A DNA stretch of 13,306 nt from Caldilineaceae bacterium (GTDB lineage: Bacteria; Chloroflexota; Anaerolineae; Caldilineales; Caldilineaceae), in the NCBI GenBank assembly GCA_026645635.1, contig JAPKMV010000037.1, positions 1 to 13,306 of the forward strand, read 5' to 3'. Below the pieces are notes generated by a model that searched no databases, was not told where the DNA came from, and saw only the letters and a program-made list of their open reading frames with translations. Positions 5,912-12,746 of this stretch are shown piece after piece (the first letter of the stretch is position 1; each line of letters opens with the position of its first letter). A program made the position numbers and the translations under genes.

Positions 5912-8900
5912 ATGGACAACACAATGTTTGCATACTTATTCGGCGCCTTCCTGCTCGGCTTCCTGATTTCCTGGATTGCCGGGCGGAGTGGGCCGAAGCG
6001 TGCGCTGGAGGATTGCCAGGCCAATGGCCAGCAGCTTCAGCGTAAGCTCGACGACCGTGACCGCACCATCACCAAGACCGAGGCGCAGGTCGCCAAACTC
6101 CAGGCCGACCTCGCTGGACTCAGCGCTGAAAAAACCAACACTGATACAGCCCTGGCGGCCGCCACTGCGCAGTTGGCGGCGGTCAGCGCCGAAGCCGCCG
6201 CGGCGCGCGACAGTCTGCGCGACAACGCGGGCGAACTCCTGCGCCTGCGCACCGAGCTGGGGCACATCAGCGGCGCGTGGGCCGGCGCCCGCACCCGCAC
6301 CACGGAGTTGACGCGGCAACTGGAGACGGTGGCGGTGATGGCTGCCGAAGCCGAAGAAGCCGCCGTTGTCGCCGAGGAAGCGATTGCGGAAGCTGAGGTG
6401 GGCGAGCAGACCTCGCTGAAGAAGATCAACGAACTGACGACCAAACTCGACGCAATGACGCGCGAGCTTGATCTCACACGGGCGGCGGCGGCGCGGACGG
6501 CGGTCGTAGCCCTGATGCGACCCCAGTTGACCCCGGCGCGCCGCGAGGAATACGCAGCGCTGGCGGGCAAGCCCGATGCAGTTGTCAATGCCCTCCACGA
6601 GCGGGACATTGCCGTCGCCGACGCCGTGAACGAAAATGACTATCTGCGCCGCAGTCTCGGCATTTTGACGGCGATGGGCGCCGACCTGGCCGCGTCGCTG
6701 GAGAAGCGCAACCGCGAGTATGAGTCGGTCTCCGCCCGGCTGGCCGCGGCTGCCCTCGTGCCGACGATGATCGCCACGCGCATGGAAGAGCCGGCGGCCG
6801 ATCTCGGCGACGAGACTCCCGCCGACGCGGCTGAAGACACCGTGGCCGCGGAATTGCAGGCACAGTTCGAGGATCTGTGGACGCGCTACAACGCCGCCAC
6901 CGCCACGAACGGCGATCTGGAGAGCCAACTGCAAGCCGAGCGCGGGACACTGGACGCGCTGCTGGCGCGTCTGGCCGGCATCGGCGATGCGCTGGAAGCG
7001 TTGCGCAGCGATGAGGACGCCCCCGCCGAAGCGGAAGCTGCACCAGACGCGGCGCCGGTCGAAGCGGAAGCATCGGCTGAGGCAGAAGCTGCGCCAGTTG
7101 ATGCGGCCACAGTTGAGGCAGCTCCGGTCGAGGAGGCCCCGGCGTCACCCGCCGAAGGCGTGCTCAAGCGGCTGGCAGCCGGCGTTGCGCTGGCTACGTC
7201 GCTCATCGGCCGCAAGAACGAACGCGTCAACGGCCTCGTTGCCGAACAGGCGAACCTGACGAGCGGGCTGGCCGACGCCAACACACAGCTTGCCACCCTG
7301 CAAACCGAGTACAACGATCGCAGCGTCAAGTACGATGCGCTGAGCCTGCACACCAGCAGCCTCGAAACCGATCTGGAACTGCTGAACGGCGAGCGCAGCC
7401 AGCTTGAGGAGCAGGTGCGCCAGATTGCCGCCGAACTGGCTGCATTGGCCGACCAGTTCACGCCGGTGGAGGAACCGCTCCCGGCAGCAGAGCCAGCCGT
7501 CGAGACAGTCGCCGAGCCGGTGGCTGAGCAGGCTGCCGAGACCGTTGTCGAAGCTGCTGCTGATGCTCCTGTTGCCGACGAGCCTGCGCTGGCGGCTGCG
7601 CCGGTCGCCGATGCCGCGCCTGCTGTCGAGGAGACCGCTGCCGCAGCCGACGAGAGCGCACCGGAAGCCCCGGTTGCGTCGCCCAATGCGTTGGCGCTGC
7701 TGGGCGCCAGTGTGGCGCGCATCCGCGATGTGGTTGCGGCGCAGCAGCGCAAGCTGGCCGACGCTGGCGACCGCCTCAACACCCTGGGCGATCAGTTGGA
7801 CGCCGTCAACGAGGAAGAGAATGCCCTGACCGCCACGCTGGCCGACAAAGACGCTGCGCTGGCCGACGCCGGGCAGCAGCTCGACACCCTGCAGGCCAGC
7901 CTCACCGCCGCCCTTGCCGAGCAAGACGGCTTCCGGCAGCGCATCAGCGGCTACCATGCCCAGTTGAGCGATCTGTTGGCGCAGTACGTCGAGCCGGAAG
8001 CGCCGGCAGCGGCTGAGGCGGCGCCGGAGGCCGCGGCCGATGCGGCGGAAGCGGTTGCAGAGGAGGCCGTCACCGGTGACGAGGCTGCGAGCGAAACAGA
8101 CGCCGCGCCGGCCGCCGAACAATCGCCGGCAGTCGATGCTGTGGCCGCGGCTATCGCAGCCATCGGCGCGCTATTTGCCAGCAAGCAGGCGAATCTGGCC
8201 GCGCTGAACGATGCGAAACTCCAGTTGGACGCCGGCCTGGCAGAGAAAGAGCAGACGCTGGCGGCAGCCACAACCTCCTACGCCAATCTGGAAGGCGAAT
8301 TCAGCAAACGCAGTGTCCAGTTCGACGCCCTCAGCCTGCGCGCCAGCACGCTTGAAGCGGACATGGAGATGGCGGGCATGGCGCGCGCCAAGTTCGAGCG
8401 CCAACTGCAGGCGGTGGCCGACCAGCTTGGCGCCATTGCGACCAGCTATGCCACACCGACGCCCGAAGCGGCCGAGACGCCCGAAGCGGCTGATGCACCC
8501 GAAGCGGCGCCGGAAGTGGAAGTTGCTGCGCCCGCGCCCAAACCGCTGATTGCGCAGTTGGAAGACAATGCCGCGGCGGTGATTGCGCTTGTCGAGCACA
8601 AGGCGGCGGCCCTCAGCGCGGCTGAGGCGACGGTCAGCGCTTTGCAGCAGGACCTGACCACGCGCAGCAGCGAGTTCGACGCGACCAGCGCCCAGGTCAG
8701 CGACCTGGCCGCCCAACTCGCGGCAGCCGAGGCGGCCAAAGCGGAACTGGAAAACAGCCTCCAAGAGATCGGCCAGCAGGTGATGGCGTTGGGGGCAGAG
8801 GCGGAGGAGGAACCGGCCGCAGAGGATGCTGCGCCCGCAGAAGATGCGCCACTCACCGAAGCTGCAGCCGACGATAACACGGCAGTTGCAGGACCCGCAG

Positions 8901-10213
8901 CGATTCTCGCCGGCATCGGCGGTCTTGGCGTGCTCCTGGCGCGCCGCCGCGCCGCTATCGAAGCGGGTACGGCGCGCATCGCTGAGCTAGAGCAGCAGGT
9001 CACCGACCTGACCGCACAACTGCAGGCTGCCGAACTCGACCGCGACCAGATCAAGCAGAACCTGGAAGCCGGCGGTGCGCAGATCGAGGCGCTGACACAG
9101 CAAGTCGCCGATCTTCAGGCTGAGTTGGACGCGGCCACTGCCGAACGCGAGGGTCTGCGCGCCAGCATCGATGCGATTGGCGGCGAACTGGACGCGCTGG
9201 GCGCGGCGGTGGACGCTGACGACGACGAACAGGCAGACGAGGCGGTGAACCGGCTGGTCAAGGCCGGTCTGGTCGCCGGCGGCGCCACGGCCGTGGTTCA
9301 CTCCGTCCGCACCAAGCGCGCGGCCCTCAAGGATGCCGACGCTCAGATCGAGCAACTGCAGCAGGAACTGGCAGCGGCCACCGCTGCTCAGGCCGAACTC
9401 CAGACGCGCACCGCAGCGCAAGAGGCCGACTTCACAGCGACCAGCAGCCAGATCGAAGAGATGCAGGCCAAACTGGCTGCGCTCGACGCCGAGAAGGCCA
9501 GCGTGGAGGAGACGCTGCAACACCAGTTGGAAGAGGCCCAGGCCAAACTGCAAGACCAGGAAAGCCAACTCATCGGTATGCGCCGCCAGCTCGACTTCGA
9601 GGCGCAGTGGCAGCGCAAGTCCCCCTTCCTGGCCGGCCTGGTGCAGAAGCTCAACAAGTGGTCGGGCTTCAAGGCTACGGCTGCCAGCAGTGCGCTCGAA
9701 GAGCAGGTCATCCCCAAGACGGTGCGTCTGCCGGAGAACCTGACCGACGTGACCCACATCGGCAAGACCTACGCCGACCGGCTGAACGACGCCGACGTGG
9801 GCACCCACTGGGAACTGGCCTTTGTCCCCGACGAAGATCTGGCGCAGATTCTGAAGCTCAACGAGCTGCAGTTGATGGGGATGAACTTCAATGAAGTGCG
9901 CGGCAGCGCCCGCCAGATTGCGGTGGAGAGCGGCAGCGTCGGCTACCTGTGGGAGCGCGGCGAGTACGATGACTTCGAGCCGATCAAGGGCATTGGCAAG
10001 GTGATGGAGCGGCGGCTTTACAATGCCGGCATCACGACCTATGCGCAACTGGCCGAGTTGACGCCGGAGCAACTGAACGAAATCTGTCAGCCGAAGCCGC
10101 CCCTGCGCCCCAAGTACGATTCCTGGATCGAACAGGCGCGGGAACTGTTGGCGGCGCGTGAAGTAGTAGAGGCCCCAGCCGAAGCTGAGCCGCCGCCAGC
10201 CCCCGCTGAATAG
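5912..10213 (+). CDS. Giant membrane-anchored modular coiled-coil protein with C-terminal helix-hairpin-helix units
   Basis: The product is 1433 residues and matches no named protein I know. In order: one membrane helix (about 5-23, FAYLFGAFLLGFLISWIAG) followed by basic R25, K29 and R30, predicting a cytoplasmic body; coiled coil (about 30-285); then Ala/Leu/Glu/Gln coiled modules at about 310-365, 416-516, 592-692, 741-846, 877-962, 995-1100 and 1108-1230. The modules are separated by Ala/Glu/Pro linkers (366-415, 517-590, 693-740, 847-876, 963-993). Near the C-terminus are two tandem helix-hairpin-helix-like units: 1276-1313 (HIGKTYADRL) and 1354-1391 (IKGIGKVMERRLYNAGITT), the second like the DUF4332/COG3743 DNA-binding type. 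Start: GAGGGAG at 5895-5901, 10 nt before ATG. It follows the 286-residue coiled-coil gene by 45 bp and ends at a strong terminator. A DNA-to-membrane tether is a plausible role; a protein-binding HhH is an alternative. Confidence 0.85.
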   Translation: MDNTMFAYLFGAFLLGFLISWIAGRSGPKRALEDCQANGQQLQRKLDDRDRTITKTEAQVAKLQADLAGLSAEKTNTDTALAAATAQLAAVSAEAAAARDSLRDNAGELLRLRTELGHISGAWAGARTRTTELTRQLETVAVMAAEAEEAAVVAEEAIAEAEVGEQTSLKKINELTTKLDAMTRELDLTRAAAARTAVVALMRPQLTPARREEYAALAGKPDAVVNALHERDIAVADAVNENDYLRRSLGILTAMGADLAASLEKRNREYESVSARLAAAALVPTMIATRMEEPAADLGDETPADAAEDTVAAELQAQFEDLWTRYNAATATNGDLESQLQAERGTLDALLARLAGIGDALEALRSDEDAPAEAEAAPDAAPVEAEASAEAEAAPVDAATVEAAPVEEAPASPAEGVLKRLAAGVALATSLIGRKNERVNGLVAEQANLTSGLADANTQLATLQTEYNDRSVKYDALSLHTSSLETDLELLNGERSQLEEQVRQIAAELAALADQFTPVEEPLPAAEPAVETVAEPVAEQAAETVVEAAADAPVADEPALAAAPVADAAPAVEETAAAADESAPEAPVASPNALALLGASVARIRDVVAAQQRKLADAGDRLNTLGDQLDAVNEEENALTATLADKDAALADAGQQLDTLQASLTAALAEQDGFRQRISGYHAQLSDLLAQYVEPEAPAAAEAAPEAAADAAEAVAEEAVTGDEAASETDAAPAAEQSPAVDAVAAAIAAIGALFASKQANLAALNDAKLQLDAGLAEKEQTLAAATTSYANLEGEFSKRSVQFDALSLRASTLEADMEMAGMARAKFERQLQAVADQLGAIATSYATPTPEAAETPEAADAPEAAPEVEVAAPAPKPLIAQLEDNAAAVIALVEHKAAALSAAEATVSALQQDLTTRSSEFDATSAQVSDLAAQLAAAEAAKAELENSLQEIGQQVMALGAEAEEEPAAEDAAPAEDAPLTEAAADDNTAVAGPAAILAGIGGLGVLLARRRAAIEAGTARIAELEQQVTDLTAQLQAAELDRDQIKQNLEAGGAQIEALTQQVADLQAELDAATAEREGLRASIDAIGGELDALGAAVDADDDEQADEAVNRLVKAGLVAGGATAVVHSVRTKRAALKDADAQIEQLQQELAAATAAQAELQTRTAAQEADFTATSSQIEEMQAKLAALDAEKASVEETLQHQLEEAQAKLQDQESQLIGMRRQLDFEAQWQRKSPFLAGLVQKLNKWSGFKATAASSALEEQVIPKTVRLPENLTDVTHIGKTYADRLNDADVGTHWELAFVPDEDLAQILKLNELQLMGMNFNEVRGSARQIAVESGSVGYLWERGEYDDFEPIKGIGKVMERRLYNAGITTYAQLAELTPEQLNEICQPKPPLRPKYDSWIEQARELLAAREVVEAPAEAEPPPAPAE
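8462..8515 (+). repeat. 18-bp in-frame tandem repeat in a linker
   Basis: CCCGAAGCGGC recurs at 8462, 8480 and 8498 with an exact 18-bp period, encoding PEAAET-PEAADA-PEAAPE inside the Ala/Glu/Pro linker of the large coiled-coil protein (residues about 851-868). Slippage or recombination here would change linker length without breaking the frame. Confidence 0.7.
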
Positions 10214-10238
10214 CGGCAGCGTGGCGCATCGTTGTTCG

Positions 10239-10276
10239 ACAAACCTGGATTCTGCAAGAATCCAGGTTTGTTTTTT
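10239..10276 (+). terminator. Rho-independent terminator after the giant coiled-coil gene
   Basis: A perfect 14-bp stem, ACAAACCTGGATTC (10239-10252) with GAATCCAGGTTTGT (10258-10271), encloses a 5-nt TGCAA loop. A T-run ends at 10276. It lies 25 bp after the stop codon and closes the coiled-coil transcription unit. Confidence 0.93.
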
Positions 10277-10308
10277 GTGACTGTTCAGACTGTGCCCAAC
10301 TTTGGCTT

Positions 10309-10399
10309 GGAATAGAACGCGGATGACGCGGATTGGGCGAATTTGCGCTGATCCAATCCGCGGAAATCTGCCGAATCCGCGTCATCCGCGTTCTATTTC
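10309..10399. repeat. Long intergenic palindrome, candidate dispersed repeat
   Basis: A 24-nt arm at 10311-10334 (core CGCGGATGACGCGGATT) is perfectly complementary to 10374-10397, with one further pair and a G-U outside. The inner part (10336-10348 against 10358-10370) pairs imperfectly, 10 of 13, so the whole 90-bp element can fold into one long hairpin. It contains repeated CGCGGAT-type units. It has no T-run and no coding sense, and lies 33 bp after a complete terminator, so it is not the terminator itself. It resembles REP/MITE-like intergenic elements. The rest of the 10214-10470 gap shows nothing else. Confidence 0.8.
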
Positions 10400-10470
10400 A
10401 ACTGCCTGAACGGTTACAAACATTGCACGGCTTGCACGAATTACCCTCGCGTCACAGACAATTCGCACGG

Positions 10471-11064
10471 CTACCCTGCCTGGCGCTGAATTCCTGCCTG
10501 CCGCGCCAGTTTGATCGCTACAATCAGCCCGCTGGTCAGCGCCTGGAAGAAAGCGGAGACGATGATGGCAAAATCCTGGCGGAGCAGCGCATAGGTCAGC
10601 CAGGTCAGCCCCTCGACCGTCGAAATCGACCAGGTGCCCAGGGAGAGGTCGGTCAGGTTACTTTCTCGATACGCCAGCCAGAGCTGCGGAAGATTCGCCA
10701 CCAGGACGCTGATCGCCAGCACCGCGCCCAGCCCGTTTGTGCCGGCGAAGAACCAGGCCAGGAGCAGCACGACGAGCCAGACGGGCGCCACCTTGAACTC
10801 CGCAACTTTGCGCCCGAAGCGCAAGGCAAACAGCGTGATCAGGGTGAAGATAAAACCGGTCAAGCCGCTGGAGAGGCTGAAGAAGAATTGGTCGGTCATC
10901 ACACCATACGCGACCCAGCCGAAACTGCCGATGGCGCTCGTGGCGGCGGTGTCCACGGAAACGCCAAAGGCTTCCCGGGCGCGCAGGAGTCTGACAAGTT
11001 GCGGCAGCGCGCGGATCAACCCGAGGATCGTTCCGAACGTGCCGAGAATTGCAGTGATGTTCAT
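10471..11064 (-). CDS. PQ-loop / SWEET-like seven-helix membrane protein
   Basis: The 197-residue protein contains two PQ-loop motifs: ALPQL at P21-Q22 and NLPQL at P126-Q127. Each is followed by a short basic or acidic turn and a conserved S/T-rich stretch (GVSVDT; LSLGTW). Hydrophobic segments suggest seven helices arranged 3+1+3: about 4-28, 40-56, 60-82, 92-108, 112-132, 140-161 and 165-187. That is the arrangement of eukaryotic SWEET sugar carriers, whereas typical bacterial SemiSWEETs have a single three-helix unit of about 90 residues. The substrate cannot be read from sequence; sugars, amino acids or a non-transport role are all possible. It is encoded alone on the minus strand. A GAGAAG-like ribosome site lies about 14 nt upstream of ATG 11064, only moderate. 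Family call is good, function open. Confidence 0.78.
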   Translation of the reverse strand: MNITAILGTFGTILGLIRALPQLVRLLRAREAFGVSVDTAATSAIGSFGWVAYGVMTDQFFFSLSSGLTGFIFTLITLFALRFGRKVAEFKVAPVWLVVLLLAWFFAGTNGLGAVLAISVLVANLPQLWLAYRESNLTDLSLGTWSISTVEGLTWLTYALLRQDFAIIVSAFFQALTSGLIVAIKLARQAGIQRQAG

Positions 11065-11129
11065 CGAAAGCCTGTTTCTTCTCGCTGTTTGTTGATTCTA
11101 TCTGCACAAAACCGCTCAATCCGCCAATA

Positions 11130-11230
11130 CACAGAGTCCGCCGAGAAGACACGGAGTACACAGAGAGACAGCAGAGGTCTACACTCCGTGTTCTCTCTGT
11201 AAACTCCGTGCAGCCTCTGTGAACTCCGTG
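11130..11230. repeat. Palindromic intergenic repeat with 20-bp periodic ACTCCGTG
   Basis: CACGGAGTACACAGAGAG (11150-11167) pairs 16 of 18 with CTCTCTGTAAACTCCGTG (11193-11210). Outer arms CACAGAG (11130-11136) and CTCTGTG (11215-11221) are also complementary. ACTCCGTG recurs at 11183, 11203 and 11223, exactly 20 bp apart. It has no coding sense. It lies between the PQ-loop gene and the Imm5-like gene and fills most of that 191-bp gap. It looks like a dispersed non-coding repeat family. Confidence 0.72.
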
Positions 11231-11255
11231 TAGGTGTAACCGCCAAAGCCGCGGT

Positions 11256-11807
11256 CTATTGTGCTGTTGGCGTCCGGCCGCGGATGCCGCCATCCAGCGC
11301 GTACAGGAGCGCGTCCAGGCGGCTTTTGCCCGCTGAACGCGCGGGCATCTGCTGCAAGATCGCGCACACGGCGGCGGGGGCATGGGCGATCGCCCAGCGC
11401 ACCTCGGCGTCACCGCGGCCGGGGTCGTCGGGGTGATCCAGCGCGCAGGCCAACGCGGCGTAGGCCGCCGGGCCGACAATGTGCTTCGTTTGCTGGACAT
11501 CCGCCAGCGGATGCGTGTAGGCGCTGGACGCGGCCAGCCCCGCGGCGCGGGCGGCTGCGGATGCCGCCGGATCGCCCACTGCGCGTGCTGCGGCAAACGC
11601 CGCCAGGGACAGGGTGCGCAGTTGCGCCGTGCGTTTCCCCCCGGCGGCAAACTCGCGGATGCCGGCGAGCGCGGCGCGGGGGCGGGGGTCAGCCGGAGCG
11701 TGCTGCTCGAAGATCGCCAGCGCCCGTTCGGCGCAGTCCGCGGCCCAGCCCCCCAAGACGCGGAGCGACTCCAGGGTCAGCGCGAAATGGCTGGATGCTT
11801 GCGCCAT
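11256..11807 (-). CDS. Imm5-like putative immunity protein
   Basis: This 183-residue, Ala-rich, all-helical protein resembles the 'putative immunity protein' (Imm5-like) family linked by comparative genomics to polymorphic toxin systems. Family-type features are DPRPRAALAGIREFAAG (40-56), a run of Ala-rich helices, and THPLADVQQTKHIVGPAAYAALA (98-120), followed by an acidic DHPDDPG turn (124-130). There is no signal peptide or membrane helix, so it is cytoplasmic. The start ATG 11807 has AGGGAG about 7 nt ahead. No toxin, RHS/YD repeat or secretion gene is visible nearby, so it is an orphan here, and many such family members are. Direct evidence that this family neutralises a toxin is limited; the role is by family name only. 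Confidence 0.7.
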   Translation of the reverse strand: MAQASSHFALTLESLRVLGGWAADCAERALAIFEQHAPADPRPRAALAGIREFAAGGKRTAQLRTLSLAAFAAARAVGDPAASAAARAAGLAASSAYTHPLADVQQTKHIVGPAAYAALACALDHPDDPGRGDAEVRWAIAHAPAAVCAILQQMPARSAGKSRLDALLYALDGGIRGRTPTAQ

Positions 11808-11891
11808 GCTTCAACTCCCTCTGCGCCACGTGGCTGCGTGCAAAGGACGCCGGAACGCCAAGACGCCGACTCGCACCATCGCCAACGAGGT

Positions 11892-12554
11892 TCAACCTTC
11901 ACGCTGAACACGCGCGCGACGTTTCAGTTCTAAATCGCTGGGGTTGGGCGGTTCCGGCGCGAAGGTGGGGAGCTGGTCCGCAGGCGCATAAGTCGCAATC
12001 ACGACGCCGGTTGTCGAAACAACGCTGCGCACAAGTCTCATGCCGAGCAAGGGTGTACTTGCGCCGAAGAGCCGTTTGCCTCTGCCAAGCACGATCGGGA
12101 ATGTCTGGATCAGCAGCTCATCGATGAGACCGGCGCCAAGCAGTTGCGGATAGAGCGTCGTGCTGCCCTGGATCAGCAGATCCGGGCCAGCGGTGGTCTT
12201 CAACTCCTTGACCGCAGCGATTCCGGGCAGCCTGTGGCTGTTGTGCCAGTCGAACGCGCCAGCGCCATGCGTGAGGACATACTTGGCGGCGGCATTGAAC
12301 CTGGCGGCGATGGGGTTGCCCTCAGGTGCGTAGGGCCAGTACGCGGCGAAGATTTCGTAGGTCTTTCGCCCCAGCAGCAGGTCATACGGCGCGCCGAGGA
12401 GCAGCCCAACCACGGCCGCGCGCGTCGTCTCATCCGTGAACGCCCCCGTCCAGCCACCAAGGTCGAACCCGCCGGCGCGATCCTCTTCCGGCCGGCCAGG
12501 AGCCTGCATGACTCCGTCGAGAGACTGAAAGACACCGCCAATGATTTTGCGCAT
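11892..12554 (-). CDS. Dihydrofolate reductase family protein (RibD C-terminal-like)
   Basis: The 220-residue protein has the DHFR/RibD-C fold seen in the YyaP/YwjB-type family: MRKIIGG then SLDGVMQAPG (11-20), LLGRKTYE (60-67) for the NADPH-binding region, LLIQGSTTLYPQLL (126-139) and FPIVLGRGKRLF (152-163). It probably reduces a pteridine- or pyrimidine-like substrate with NADPH, but these homologues are mostly uncharacterised and are not the housekeeping folate enzyme. The C-terminal tail (about 195-220) is Pro-rich then basic and unconserved. I chose ATG 12554 because the family begins MRK. An in-frame TTG at 12560 has the better spacing to AAGGGG, so a start two codons longer is possible. 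It stands alone, 84 bp upstream of the Imm5-like gene in transcription order. Confidence 0.85.
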   Translation of the reverse strand: MRKIIGGVFQSLDGVMQAPGRPEEDRAGGFDLGGWTGAFTDETTRAAVVGLLLGAPYDLLLGRKTYEIFAAYWPYAPEGNPIAARFNAAAKYVLTHGAGAFDWHNSHRLPGIAAVKELKTTAGPDLLIQGSTTLYPQLLGAGLIDELLIQTFPIVLGRGKRLFGASTPLLGMRLVRSVVSTTGVVIATYAPADQLPTFAPEPPNPSDLELKRRARVQREG

Positions 12555-12607
12555 TCTCAATCAGCACCCCTTCTGAATCCAGTAGAGTTTATCGGGAATA
12601 GCCGTGC

Positions 12608-12673
12608 GTAGTGCGAGATGGCATCTCGCACAGCCAGGCTAAGCCAGGCGAGCGAGATGGCATCTCGCTCTAC
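12608..12673. repeat. Paired palindromes in the intergenic region
   Basis: Two near-identical palindromes, GTGCGAGATG-G-CATCTCGCAC (12611-12631) and AGCGAGATG-G-CATCTCGCT (12651-12669), are separated by 19 bp holding AGCCAGGC twice (12632, 12642). In addition GTAGTGCGAGATG (12608-12620) pairs 12 of 13 with CATCTCGCTCTAC (12661-12673). The element can therefore form two short hairpins or one long one. No coding sense and no T-run. The rest of the 12555-12746 gap shows nothing recognisable. Confidence 0.78.
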
Positions 12674-12746
12674 AGCTGGGGCTTGACGACGATTGACCGT
12701 TGCCATGACACCGCGACTCCGCCCTATGCGCCTGGTCATGTCGCCG

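Noticed and set aside
5936..10072. Many long antisense and +1-frame reading frames across the coiled-coil gene (for example 8987-10072 minus)
   Set aside because: High-GC, Ala/Glu/Leu-rich coding DNA leaves few stops in other frames; these lack family motifs, start signals and sensible composition.
10333..11202. Plus-strand 289-codon frame opposite the PQ-loop gene
   Set aside because: It crosses a palindromic repeat and encodes Gln/Glu/Arg-rich sequence with no motif; the minus-strand gene has two PQ-loops and seven helices.
11183..11230. CRISPR-like 20-bp periodic repeats
   Set aside because: The repeated unit is only 8 bp, the spacers are similar to one another, and there are no cas genes; it belongs to a palindromic intergenic repeat.
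11261..12127. Plus-strand 288-codon Arg/Pro-rich frame
   Set aside because: It spans two minus-strand genes and their gap, with composition typical of antisense shadow.
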